Assembly: GCF_001039355.2 (NCBI RefSeq)
Contig: NW_019775369.1
Coordinates: forward strand, 233,539-297,538
Length of the DNA: 64,000 bases
Source of the DNA: Lingula anatina
Taxonomy: Eukaryota; Brachiopoda; Lingulata; Lingulida; Lingulidae
Direction of reading: 5' to 3'
Shown: positions 11,622 through 22,770 of the stretch, one piece after another
Layout: each line of letters opens with the position of its first letter
Numbering within the stretch: the stretch's first letter is position 1
Notes under the pieces: model-generated
Databases searched by the model: none
What the model was told of the DNA's origin: nothing
The model's input: only the letters and a program-made list of their open reading frames with translations
Position numbers and translations under genes: made by a program

Positions 11622-14600
11622 TGTCTCTCTCACCTTGCACTAAGTTCTAAAAACATGATGTAATGAAGCCCGCTTGTAACACAGAAATCAGTAATGTCAC
11701 TTTAGAGTACAGCTGCGCAGACAACAAACTGAATGCAAACAGTACCGCCGATATGAGATATTTTACCTGGACCACGTTGGATCACCCTGTTGACCTTGCA
11801 TGACTTGCTGCTGCAATCAGATGACGTGTTCTGACGCAATACTCCCCATTGGCTCGCTGGCGTTAATGTAATAATAAAACCAGGGAGGATTGGATTAAGG
11901 GAAGACTCACGCTGGCACGCGCGATTGTGAAGTGATTATTCCGTAGGTTCCATCAAGCCTGGTTAACTTCATTGTGTCCGAAATAAAATAAAGATTGATT
12001 ATACCAATGTTTTGATCACAAATGTGTTGAACAGGATTTGGGGGGGGGGATGCCGCTGTCAATTTTCCACCCATGTGTGTCAGAGTAAGGAATTGGAATC
12101 GTTGAAAGCTGAGGTAACAATTAACAGCTAGAAAACCAGCGCAAACAGACAGATATCCAGAAACACAGACACTCATACAGGGAAAGCTTAAAGACTCTTT
12201 CACTGCTTGCCTTTTAAGTTAAAAGGATATTTGAATGGACTCTGTTATTATATCAAGATGTCTTACTGGCGCTTAAAGTACATGAACTGCCATCATAACC
12301 TTGTGAGAAACACGTGAAAACATCATGTACAGCCATACATACTGAAGGCAAAACATTGTTTTGGGGGTTACTGCCCGGAAACAAATTTCAATTTTTTTTG
12401 TTGATCCTTGAGGTAAAAATGCTCATGTTTACTTCAGCGATTGGCCGGGAACTCAAGGTTAAGGTGTTAATTACGGCGAGCTGACAGCCCAGCCTGGAGC
12501 AGCTTTGAACTTAAGATCACAGTTGTTAAACCGTAGTCGTTTGACAGATAGTTTGGCCCGAGGGTTTTGCCATTTGTCTGTCCAAGTTCCTGTAAGCTAC
12601 CTGCTCTCCAAATACACAGTCCCATTACATGTAACCAGATGCGCCTTCAAACGACTCTCAGATTTCTTAATAGACGGAACGACATTATAAAATCTATTTT
12701 GGTTTCGCCAGTTAAATGTCACTTCCAGTGGTCAGGTAGTAACCCGACCTCGACTTGAACAGGAGATGAACGATCATTACCAGATTCTGTTACAGATGCA
12801 TTTGGCTGACGAAGGCAGACCAAGGGAATTGCCCTGAAAACCCCTAATTAAGAATGCGGTCGTTGTTTTTGTCATTGCTATGTATTTGATTCAGTCTAAT
12901 AATTTGTATGTTGGAGCACTGCTAACTTCTGGAAGCACTTCAAGAGGCAATTTGCCTGACATATGCATAAATAATAGCAAACCTGATTTTCCATTTGCAT
13001 TTTGATGTCACATTTGATTTCCGTCCAAATTGATAAACGACCAACAAAAAACAACAATCAGTAGACGAGGAACAACAAGGGGAGCATCCTTAGTATTCCA
13101 GACGGGGTTGGCCATTTCTTGGGGTGAACCTGAACAAAAACGCAACAGAATTTATTTGTTCACCATATATTTCTTTGAGGTCCCCAAAGCACCATACTAA
13201 AAGTCCCATATCATCCGTGCATGGGGAACGTGAAATATTCAAAATGGCCGCCAATCACCATAGAAATATACGCTCTAGCGAACATGATCCTACATCATAC
13301 CATTATTTCAGCCATATTATGTACGCGCACTACACATTTGTCTATGAGGTCAACTTTATATAATGAATTACAAACTTGCGCCGTTAATTTGGTACAAATA
13401 GCCAGCAGCATATGACCTTAAAATCGCTTGGGATATCATTTAATCACGGTGATTTTTAGGTAAGAGATTGAATCATGTGGAGAGAAAGTTTACAGAGAAA
13501 ATTACGCTTAGGTATATCACAAGCATTTGCTCATCTAAAGCGAGGTCATGTTAGACAGCAGCGCTTTATTGATTCCAATAGAAATATCTTAATGGAAAAT
13601 GCTTTACAAAATTGATATGAATAGAAACTGATCAAAAACACTATCATTAGTGCACCTTGCCCAACTTTGCGCTGACTCAAGCAGTTAATTAAGGCAGAAA
13701 GAGATAATATGAAGCTGGTAAGTCGAATTTTCAGCCTCACCGCTATCGTTCTGTTCACACGATGTGGCGCCTACTACTAAAATATCTTCAAATCGTCTGT
13801 ACTTTTCACAGCTGTTGTCCCATAAATCAAAATAATTACATAACGATTATGCTGTCCTTGAGCGGAATGTCAAAACAATTTGAAAACACCAAACTATTAA
13901 GATAGAATCTCTCTTTAATAGACGTTTATGTACTCCACAAAGCTGACATCCGATGACATTTCACAATTCAAAGCTATTACTTTTTATGCGATACAACGGG
14001 CCATTAGCTAATCTGATTCTCGTCATAGTCGCCTCGTTTCAATGACCAAGTGAGGCATATCGGCTGACAAATTGCATCTAGACTTGTTGCCTCCAAAACA
14101 CCTTTTCACCTAAAATGGCGCCTGCTCCACTCGGAGGCGCCAGCTTATAGCGTGCTTTACGGTCAATGACACTGTGGGGAATGCAGGAACCAAGAGAACA
14201 TTAAAACTATATCCAGTTTGAATATTGAGTAACGGCTCTTTTAGCAACAGTTTTCAAAGGCAACATTCCTGTTTCTTGTCTAGCTTTCTAATGGTACTTC
14301 GAACAAGTTATTTCAAGATGATGGGGATTTTTAAAATAATAAATGATCGCATACCGGGTGTAGTCTGACAACACGCTGTGAAGAGTTGCGTTGGTAATTG
14401 TTCATCAATAGTTAACCCTATTGTTGAACAGATAGTCGATAGTTTAACAGTGTGTGGTTAATGATTTCCTTGTTCTCCAGCTCCGGGAAGACGCAAAAAC
14501 ATGGACGTACGTCTCTTGTGATTTTCACATTTGCAGTTTTTTTACGAAGATAGAAGGATTTTGTCAGACCCTAAGTGTAAACATACAGACTTGACATTTA

Positions 14601-14989
14601 ATATGGAATATTTTTTTCCAAGTAATTTTTTCATCAGTTTTTTCCTATTTTGCTGACTGATAAATGAAAATAAGGATTAAAACCGTGTTTTAATAACTTT
14701 AAATTATCTCTTTGATGTCATGGTGACATCAGTTTATTGATTGGAAGCGACAGTGAAGCAAACAGAAATACATTGCCTATTCTATGTCATACGACATCCA
14801 TTAAATGAGATATTTTGGATCTCCATATTTTCCTAATTATCCTCTGTAAAAGAGTTATACGCTCCACAAAAGACCCTCATGTAAGAATCTAGTCACAGTG
14901 ATGGTCGTTTTTACGCCTGGCCTCTTCTGGCTGTTACCAGCGCTCTCAAGCGGCAAGGCATTCCTTGGGGTAGGTTTTTAAAGTTCAGT
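11622..14989. other. intergenic, nothing recognised
   Basis: No coding region is supportable. An inverted CCAAT box (ATTGG) occurs at about 11,848. A short palindrome, TGGCGCC...GGCGCCA, lies at about 14,115-14,142. Nothing else stood out. Confidence 0.35.
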
Positions 14990-15745
14990 CTGGAATAACA
15001 TTCCAGGCATCGGTCAAAAATTGTCCAATTTGGTCCAGTTTTGTTGTAGGGCATGTAGGCAGTTGATTTGGCGAGTAATGGCCTACCCAAATATCGTCTA
15101 TGTGGTTCAAATGTGGCGATTTTGATGACCAGGGTAACTGCTCATTTCCTTGGTTCCGTGAGTTATCTGCTATTAAAAGTGCTCTGTGTGAACCGACAAC
15201 CTCACCGTGCAGCCTAAAATTGTTCCTAAGGTGCCCTTTATCAAATGATAGTCAAGTGGTTCCGAGAATATTCCTTTATTTGATCTGGTTCAGGTTTTCG
15301 TCGATGACTACCATGGCTGTTTTGGCACCTATGTGGTATCCACTCCAAATACTGAAGCTGTCAATGACCCTTGTCACTTTAGACCCGGCGCATGCTTCGT
15401 CGTTGGCCTCTTCTGGATATCTGTAAACTCTGTTTTGACTAATTGGGCGGTACAGGTGAAATCTGACCTCAATAAAGAAAGACGCGGTTTCAGTGTTCTA
15501 CCCAGAAACGGTCATGGCCCCCAATTCATTAGAGAAACAGACGACGATGTTTTGCTGTTTACAGTGGGTGCCTCGGAGGTCGTTTGGTATTCTTACCTGC
15601 TAAAACCAGTTTGGTGTTCGCTAAGGGCTTTGAAAAACGTATTTTGGTGGCAATTTACCCCTCGTTCTGAAAGGACTAGGTGTTATTTGTTTAGTTGCAG
15701 CAGCGTATCCCGAAGGACAGTGGGTCTTGTACCCTGTAGGTAAGA
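14990..15745 (-). pseudogene. degenerate Tc1/mariner-type transposase
   Basis: Read on the minus strand, fragments align in the correct order with Tc1-family transposases. From the 15.7-kb end: a degraded helix-turn-helix/linker region, then the block before the first catalytic Asp with FHLYRP (near 15,455), then SFSIWSGYHIGAKTAMVVID (near 15,325), and finally LPWSSKSPHLNHIDDIW with DAWNVIP (near 15,010-15,130). The last matches the family's W-P-x-x-SPDLNPIE..W signature. Stop codons and frameshifts interrupt the frame. At the expected catalytic acidic positions the DES, QDNARPH and NPIE motifs are all altered, so no active enzyme is possible. Terminal inverted repeats were not identified. 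The plus-strand open frames at 15,100-15,743 are shadows of this fossil. Confidence 0.85.
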
Positions 15746-16446
15746 TTTTGATACACTGGGGGAGACCTCTGTGTGGGTACATCAGTCTGGGCATTACTCT
15801 ATAAAACTGTGGGGACCGTTCCGTTTGGCGCTATAATCTGTCTGGTAATGTCTGTGTTTTTCTCTACATTCTGCCACAGATTAACAAATTTGTAATGCAC
15901 TACTTAGCTCTTTTTACGCACTGTAAGACTGACCGCTTGCATGCAAAATTTCAAATTCTTCTATGCAGTAGTTGCCGACATATGGATACTTTTTTGACAG
16001 AACTAAGCTTTGCCCAAGCTAAGCTTTGACCAGCCCAAAGGAACACGACCCAATTAAATCACTGCATATTACATAATGTAGCAGCGCAACAGACATGAAA
16101 GTCAGTTAATTGGTAGCGACACACCTGACTACACACTTCTCCATTCACAAATCTTATATGAGATCGGAGTTTTTTTTTAAAAAAGAACGCATTTTTACCT
16201 AGGCATACCTTCGAAACTGAAATATTCCATATTAAATGTCAAGTCTGTATTTTCGAATTTTAGACCAGACTTCAGTGCTAAGCTTTCTCCTGTGATATCG
16301 ACATCCTTGTTGGTCAAAGTGCGACAATCATTGATCACTGTCAAAATATGTCATTGTCAAAATGGATAAAATTAATAATTGCGTTTAATGAGAGTTTTAT
16401 ATTTTATAATTGTTTAAGAAGACCATCGACCTGTGTAACAAGACTG
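15746..16446. other. intergenic, nothing recognised
   Basis: Flank of the Tc1 fossil; no supportable gene or repeat boundary was found. Confidence 0.35.
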
Positions 16447-16660
16447 GAAGTCCGCTAGGAACCATATGTAGTCCGTTCCCCATAAGTTTGTACAGGTGAC
16501 ATTCGTCCCATACACTAACCCCTATACTCCGACTAACCCTAACCTGTACTAATCATACGGGAGCTGGGATTCAATTCCTAGGACTACCATACCTGTCACA
16601 CCGGTATGATAGCCGCCTATGATAGCCGCCTACGATAGCCGTCTATGGTTCACACCCCTG
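16447..16660. repeat. dispersed repeat, also found in each duplicon
   Basis: The block 'tttgtacaggtgacattcgtcccata...ccgactaaccctaacctgtact' recurs at about 32,870-33,060, 41,325-41,540 and 50,695-50,890. Those three belong to the duplicons. This copy lies outside them, so the block is an interspersed repeat, probably a mobile-element fragment. A 14-bp tandem triplication (gatagccgcctat-like) sits at about 16,606-16,648. Confidence 0.65.
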
Positions 16661-16779
16661 CAGTAAAACAATGGACTATAAAAAGCTAAAATTCAATTTC
16701 TGTGAACTGCGTACAGTTACCTGTCATTATGTCACAGATAATTCAAGTAGTCAACTATCTGCATGTACCCACGTGGCAT

Positions 16780-16914
16780 CATAACACCAACATCACGATT
16801 ACCACCACCAACAACAATAACTTAACAATAACAACAATAACATCAACATAACACCAACACCACGGTAACCACCACCAACAACAATATCTTAACAATAACA
16901 ACAATAACACCAAC
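16780..16914 (+). repeat. 67-bp tandem duplication, AAC/ACC-rich
   Basis: Two units of about 67 bp (ataacaccaacaycacg...aacaataacaacaataaca) are nearly identical and sit back to back. The minus-strand open frame across them is low-complexity Leu/Val and is not considered a gene. Confidence 0.8.
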
Positions 16915-17305
16915 AAGCAGAGAAATAAGAATATGTATATGAATACAAATGAAATCAAATATTTGTTCCTCCAACTACTGCTCGTAAAAGCGTACATTTC
17001 ACCTGATATTCCTGATAGAAATATTATTTCGAAACATTATTTGTTATCAATACCCTTGAAATTTTTATAATCATTTCATTCTAGAAAATTCCGTATCCGT
17101 GTCGGCAAAGACAACAACAATCAGAAAACCACAGTAAACGCCAGGTGACCAAACTCAGCAAAGGTAAAAACATGTCACCGAATAATGAACAATGTATCAA
17201 CTAAATGGCGTAAATGGCGGACAATCATTTGAACTGGTTTAGTCCATTTCCTTAGAAAACAGGCTCTCTTGGGTTCCCTGGCAATAATTTTACCACAATG
17301 CCTCG

Positions 17306-17319
17306 CCGCTGGAGGGCGC
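17306..17319 (+). promoter_or_regulatory. CTCF-like motif
   Basis: CCGCTGGAGGGCGC fits the CTCF core (CCRSYAGRKGGCRS) at all but one position. A single motif match in 64 kb can arise by chance. Confidence 0.2.
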
Positions 17320-17550
17320 ATTTCCTGCTCAACAGTAACAGGGAGTCTCAGGCGGTGATGTTTTACCGTCGCTTTATTAGTTCAGGAAAACTGATGGCTG
17401 TTACATATGTTCTTACTGCACGTGATTTTAATAATGATATAAAAAATATCCTTAACAAATGATTTTGATTTGTCACTTCTATCTCAGAGAAAAACGTGAC
17501 CGATGCTCTTATCTGAATGACCGGTTACAGCAGTATTCTCTAATGTTATA

Positions 17551-17672
17551 GACTGGGTTCCCAATGCTACATCGATCTAACAGGATAGATCCATCTGCAA
17601 GGGGTTTCTCGCTAAAATGCTTTCAGCTAAAGTGGCTTATTTGTCTGGCACGCCTACTGAAGCCCCTAAGTG
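17551..17672 (+). mobile_element. truncated family-A MITE
   Basis: Begins GACTGGGTTCCC, then 'catcgatctaacaggatagatccatctgcaaggggtttctcgc', and runs into the first hairpin arm (gtctggcacgcctactgaag). It stops there, so the second arm and 3' end are missing. Confidence 0.8.
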
Positions 17673-18919
17673 TTCGACACCAATAAAATGTCAAAAACAA
17701 TTCAATAAGCGAACCTTGGACTGACACAATTCTTTTTTTGTGTAGAAAATGACACTTTTAAATTTATGATTAATATCAATAGACTACACAGATGAATTAT
17801 ATATGAAATGATGTATGAAATGTTTAAATTTGAAATTTTTATGCATAATAAAACATGACTTTAACATTCTTCACGAGAATAAATACCGCAAGTTTTTCTA
17901 TCAGAGGTACCGAGTGATTCAATCTATTATAAGCTTCCATGTTTTTGTTTTATATTTTGTTATAGGCCTATGCTATTATGACTAGCAACCCAAACTTGCC
18001 GCCATTCTTAATTACATGAAAGGCATACCAAAATGACGAATTACGCAGAGGCCAATGCGACGGGTTTTACTCGACGCAAATAATACCCTCGAAACTAATG
18101 ATGATTTCGTTTTTAGCGCACGGTCGCGATTTGCGAGGCTTTCGAGATATGGGATAGCAAAGAATCGCCATGCTTGCGCCCGCTCGCAACAACCGATGCT
18201 TTCGAGATACAGGGCCCAGCTTGTTTCCACTATACGCGTGCGTAAATCTGACCTCAGATAACCAATATCGACGGGTGAAAGTGCCCTAGAGCTGAGACAG
18301 ACAAAATATCCTGTAGCCCGTCATCACATCACCGGGGTCAGCCGTACTTTTACAGTGCATTACCAGGACAGTAATTCCACTTCGCATGCAATTAATTTTC
18401 AAATGTGTAAAATCTCAGATTCAGTGGCAAATCGTTGCAGTTCTATTCATTTATCTATAAATTGTGTTTTGTCGTTAGCGCTAATTGAGCTTGCACTTGC
18501 CAAAGTCCGCGGTAATTAGATAAATGGACGAAAAGGAAACATAGCACATACGTCAGTGTGAGGAGTCGTCACGTGCAGTATCGATGGAAGGAATTGTTAT
18601 TGATTATCTATGAAATTCAGAAGTAAGTAAATCAACTGAAGCGACTCAGAGGAATTAGAGCGGAGGAAATTGTCCGTGTTATAATTGAAATCAGTTCGTC
18701 ATAAAACACCCCGTCTATTCCCGTTGAGCGTTTTTAAAGCAAATTGGCATGGATTTTTCATTTTATTTTGATCGATTCAATCCAAAGCTATTATCTAGGC
18801 TGTCGCCTCCCTCTGGCCGATTTTATCGCCTAAAACGACGTGTTTCGTGAAACCTCATGACCTATGTACGTGTAAAAGTAACACGTCAAAAACGTGGAGC
18901 CACCGGGTCTGGAGATAAA
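17673..18919. other. intergenic; CpG-richer patch at 18.04-18.25 kb
   Basis: No gene was recognised. About 200 bp at 18,040-18,250 has more CG dinucleotides than its surroundings and two opposed open frames (18,012-18,261) without recognisable motifs. Confidence 0.3.
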
Positions 18920-19148
18920 GACTCCGTTCACATGAAAAATCTATTTTTCTAAAAATCTATTTTCTATTCGCGGTATCTTGTGATCACTCCGAGCACAGCC
19001 GAGAATTAATTACAGCTTTGGAAGTAACTGGCTCGCGCTGCCATGCAGTAATTACGCCGCGGGATATTCAGGGCACGGACCGTGATCACAAGATACCGCG
19101 AATAGAAAATGCATTTTTAGAAAATAGACTTTCCATGTGAACGGTCCC
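18920..19148. mobile_element. foldback MITE, family B
   Basis: Arms of about 65 bp: GACTCCGTTCACATG...ctattttctattcgcggtatcttgtgatcac, and its near reverse complement ending CATGTGAACGGTCCC. The centre is about 90 bp of unique DNA. It abuts a family-A MITE at 19,152. Both families can begin GGGACCGTTC, suggesting related transposase specificity (inference). Confidence 0.8.
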
Positions 19149-19151
19149 TTA

Positions 19152-19361
19152 GTCTGGGTTCCCATACCTACATCGATCTAACAGGTTCGATCCGTCTCCA
19201 GGGGGGGTTCTAGCTCAATTGCTTTCAATTTAAACGGGTTAGATGTCTGGCACACTAGCTTCAGTAGTCGTGCCAGACATCTAAGCTGCTTATGCTGATT
19301 GCAATTACCCTCGAAGATAGATCGGTCCATAGTCAATACGATAGGGTCTGGGAAAGGTCCC
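19152..19361 (+). mobile_element. family-A MITE at the left edge of duplicon 1
   Basis: Runs from GTCTGGGTTCCCATACC to GGTCTGGGAAAGGTCCC with internal arms agatgtctggcacac/gtgccagacatctaa. The equivalent MITE at 34,773-35,042 begins duplicon 2. Sequence left of the two copies is unrelated, so the duplication boundary coincides with this element. Confidence 0.85.
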
Positions 19362-19601
19362 TCTGATATTTTACCAGCATACTTGAATAACATGACGCTG
19401 ATGGAGCTTAAAGGCTTCCAGCCAATGCATCATCATTTTCTGATGAGGAAAATGCCAGTGTTAAATAATTACGTTCTGGATCAAAAAATAAATTGCTTCC
19501 TGGTATATCAAGCTTACTACTGAACAATGCACGCTTCAAAAACCAGATCACAGCGCCGCCCTACGGCTGTTTCCAATATACATGGGCCCGCCTTACTTAC
19601 T

Positions 19602-20159
19602 CAGGCCTACCCAACTACCAGACTCGGCACATAAGGATCCTGAATTAACCGGTATACCGGACCACACTACCCGTTTTCAAGGTGTGTGTCAGGTCGCATT
19701 TCGGAGTATCAGCCAGAATTCCGACAGGATGAGCCCTGGCATGCTCTCGGCTGTCACCTAAGCTTGATTGGATAGTAAACGATTGTCGTAAAATCGCTAT
19801 ATGATTTTAAAACCGGGTGCATAAATTTGAAAGCCACCTAGATGAACCTTAGACTGCCACATTAATCTAATACAATGCAAAAAAGCCCTATAAAAAGTGG
19901 TTAAAAAATTAAAACCGAATGTCATAAAGTCCCCATATATCCCCATAGAGACAATAAAATAGAGTACTCTAAAGTAAGAGTACAGTTTAAGGTTGTTCAG
20001 CCGAGCGTGGATGAGCTCGCAGTCGTGCTACAAAATTTGTTCTGGGGCATGATACTCCGAAATGCGATCTGACACACACCTTGAAAACGGGTAGCGTGAT
20101 CCGATATACCGGTTAATTCAGGACCCTTAGGTGCCGAGTCTGGTAGTTGGGAAGGCCTG
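19602..20159. mobile_element. 558-bp foldback DNA element with TTACT target duplication
   Basis: Terminal inverted repeats of roughly 115 bp begin CAGGCCTACCCAACTACCAG and, inverted, CAGGCCTTCCCAACTACCAG. The element is flanked by TTACT at 19,597-19,601 and 20,160-20,164. Duplicon 2 has the uninterrupted site (ccttacttactaacctatta near 35,279-35,295) with one TTACT, so insertion ends and target duplication are proved within the window. There is no coding capacity. The superfamily is not assigned: CAGG ends are common in hAT, but hAT target duplications are 8 bp. Confidence 0.9.
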
Positions 20160-20182
20160 TTACTAACCTATTATTATTAGTT

Positions 20183-20452
20183 CAGTGGCGGATTTAGGCG
20201 GAGGGTTAGGGGGAGGGGCCTGAACACCCACTCTTCGATTTCTGAAAACCCAATGGCCCCTCTTGAAATTAGAATTTTGACTAGATTAATCATATTTCTA
20301 AACTGTACCAAATGGCACCGCTCCCCCCCCCTCTAAAATACCAAAAATTTTCGAGGACCTTCAGCAGGCCCCAAAACCCAGGCCAAGGGAGGGGGCAGAG
20401 GAGGGCTTCACATCGGCGGACCCCCCATCAAATTATTCTGGATCTGCCCCTG
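20183..20452. mobile_element. hAT-like non-autonomous element, duplicon 1 copy
   Basis: Ends are CAGTGGCGGATTTAGG and, inverted, CAGGGGCAGATCCAGAAT, with G/C-rich subterminal tracts as in many hAT MITEs. Flanks tattagtt/tataaggt are consistent with a decayed 8-bp target duplication. The orthologous copy is at 35,306-35,538, so it inserted before the duplication. Confidence 0.7.
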
Positions 20453-20646
20453 TATAAGGTCAACATACATGTAGGTCGTCAATATGATGACAAGTACGTA
20501 TAAATGGGACGCTGGGCGAGCCACTGGAGACTATTCCTATCTGTATGATCTGGTGACCAGTTCATCCAGGTCATTTACAGAGTGAAAGGTCTCATGTGGA
20601 GAAAACAACGTCGGTCAGTTATATTCTTCATAATAATAAACAACTA

Positions 20647-20906
20647 CACACACTGGACAATAGTAGTGTCACCCCTACTGAACCAATACTTTGAAGGAGA
20701 TAAATGACTCTGGAATGATATGCTCCTGGTATCATTTTATAAACATCAAATTTCACAAAAAGACCAACAATAAAATTCCACGGTACAGCGGTTTTATACT
20801 CATTAGTCACATTATAAGTAGACCAGGCATTATAACTTTGATTACTGTGATACTTCTAATGTCCAGTGTGTGTCCAGGGGGTGACGCTTCTATTGTCCAG
20901 TGTGTG
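20647..20906. mobile_element. 260-bp MITE with TA target duplication
   Basis: Inverted ends CACACACTGGACAATAG/CTATTGTCCAGTGTGTG are flanked on each side by TA (20,645-20,646 and 20,907-20,908). A partial inner repeat of the right end occurs at about 20,858-20,880. Duplicon 2 lacks the element at the matching place (near 35,731). TA duplication with short inverted repeats is the Tc1/mariner pattern. It is non-coding. Confidence 0.8.
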
Positions 20907-22770
20907 TATCAAAAGAATAGGGCCACTGTACAACAGCTCTGCTTAGGTGAAATGAGCTGTGCCGTTCTATTTCTACTGGAAATCCGCCTGCTTGCACGCA
21001 ATATCCCACAGGTCTGTTTGAGGCGATGCCAGCAATTACAGATGAGGAGAAACGTTGTCTTCATTTGTTTAACACAAATTGGATCAGGGACAATATTCAC
21101 GTTGGTATTAATCCATAAACTTTACGTAATCGCTTCCGAAGGAGAGACATTATTCCCCAAGTAAAGTCTGATGACCGAATTGTTCCATAACCAATTAGTT
21201 GCGTCATAAGGATGTGGATTGAGAGGTAATTTGGCAATCAAATATGTTTAAGGAGTACATTTTCTCCCAGTGGAGGTGATTGTCGAGCAGTTTGGATTGT
21301 GCAATAAATTGCTGTAATCCTGAATAAAAAAGGACGCGGAGATAGACGTTAAAGAGTGATTAGTCGTTTTTTTTTTACTAAAAGAAAGTCATGCTTTTGC
21401 TGTAAGTTGCATGCAGCTGTAAATTTGTATTTAAGAAAATTGTATCTACAAAATTAAACATCCTTTGTATGTAATAAGAGACCGTAAACTGCGACGGAGA
21501 TGCATTGAAAACCATTGAACCTAACACCACGGGTATTTATTTGAAAAAGCAGAATATACAGAATGCAGAACTGTGCGCCAAACACCACACCAGAATGTGA
21601 GAATGTTCCCTGTCATATACCAGAAGAAGAAGTGGTTTTCAAAAACTAAGTACATGTATATGTACATGTATATGTATACACACAGCTAGAGAGGTTAAAC
21701 CACTTGACGCAGCTGCATTAAAAGGATAGGTCCTTTAAAATAAAAAAATAATCGTTTACTGTTTTACATTTGTTAACACATGCTATATTGGATTATTTCT
21801 ATTAATTTACATCATGTACTCTTCTATTTTTATAAATCGTAATACTACCTTACGTATATATTACTAAAATATAGAAATAAAATATACATATATAATGCAT
21901 GTTTGTGAATAAAGCTACCTAGCAATCTGCTCGTAATGCATTCTGGTGCAAAACCATAAAAAATGCTTGCAAATGCCATAAAATGTGCAGTGTCCCCTTT
22001 TTCTTGAAAGGATAACAATACATTCTAAACAACACATAGAGCTATAACAAATTCGATTTTACCACTGAGACGGTAGTTATCGCAATTATTCTGGAAATTG
22101 TACTTGCCACACAGGGACTTTTATGGCAAAAAAAAAATGGATTGGATTCATAAATCTTTTGCTGTATTTTGCCCCAGGAAATCCATTTTATGGCACTAAA
22201 GCCATCTGAGTTGTCATCCTTTCAATATATTTAATTACAACTAAATTATTGATATTTAAATAAGAATTCAAATGTTAAGAAATCAATTTTGCAACATTTA
22301 AAGTAGCGTGTACTTTAGTCGTCCTTTTTCAAGCAGTTCCAAGTTTTTTTTTTTAATATTTTAGGGAAAAGCTTTGACTTCAGTTTCACTGTTTGCATTG
22401 GTCCATGTGTCGCAATTTTCGTTGTCAAAACAAATCCATCAACTTGTTAATTATACAAAGACAGTGCATATCTTTTGGAGTTTCTTTTTCCTTGGTTAAA
22501 GTTTACGGTTTGTTTGCAGAAAATTGTGTAAACGCAATGCTACTGCTGTTATATACCTTGATTTAGTTGATTGTGTTGGACAGTGAGGGCAACGAGATCA
22601 GTCACGGTGGCACTGCCACAGCGACGTCGACGACGCGGTCATTTCTATGTCGTCGGAGTTAATAGGCACAGTTACTCAACGCATTTACACATTGTGTCTA
22701 AAGCTGATTTAAAATATGCATAACTACTGACATGTGCCTTGCGTCCATTGATGAAGCTCTTATCCCAATC
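20907..22770. other. duplicated downstream flank of carotenoid oxygenase copy 1
   Basis: Collinear with 35,740-37,579. The last 460 bp (about 22,310-22,770) are as similar to the other copy as the coding exon and probably hold the 3' untranslated region. A possible ATTAAA signal lies on the minus strand at 22,352-22,357, matched at 37,161-37,166. An open frame at about 20,950-21,164 is shared by both duplicons but has no recognisable motif and is not called as a gene. Confidence 0.45.

Noticed and set aside
20941-21164. Plus- and minus-strand frames conserved between 20.9-21.2 kb and 35.73-35.99 kb
   Set aside because: Several frames are open at once, none has a recognisable motif, and conservation is explained by the duplication. 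One frame is broken by a stop in duplicon 1.
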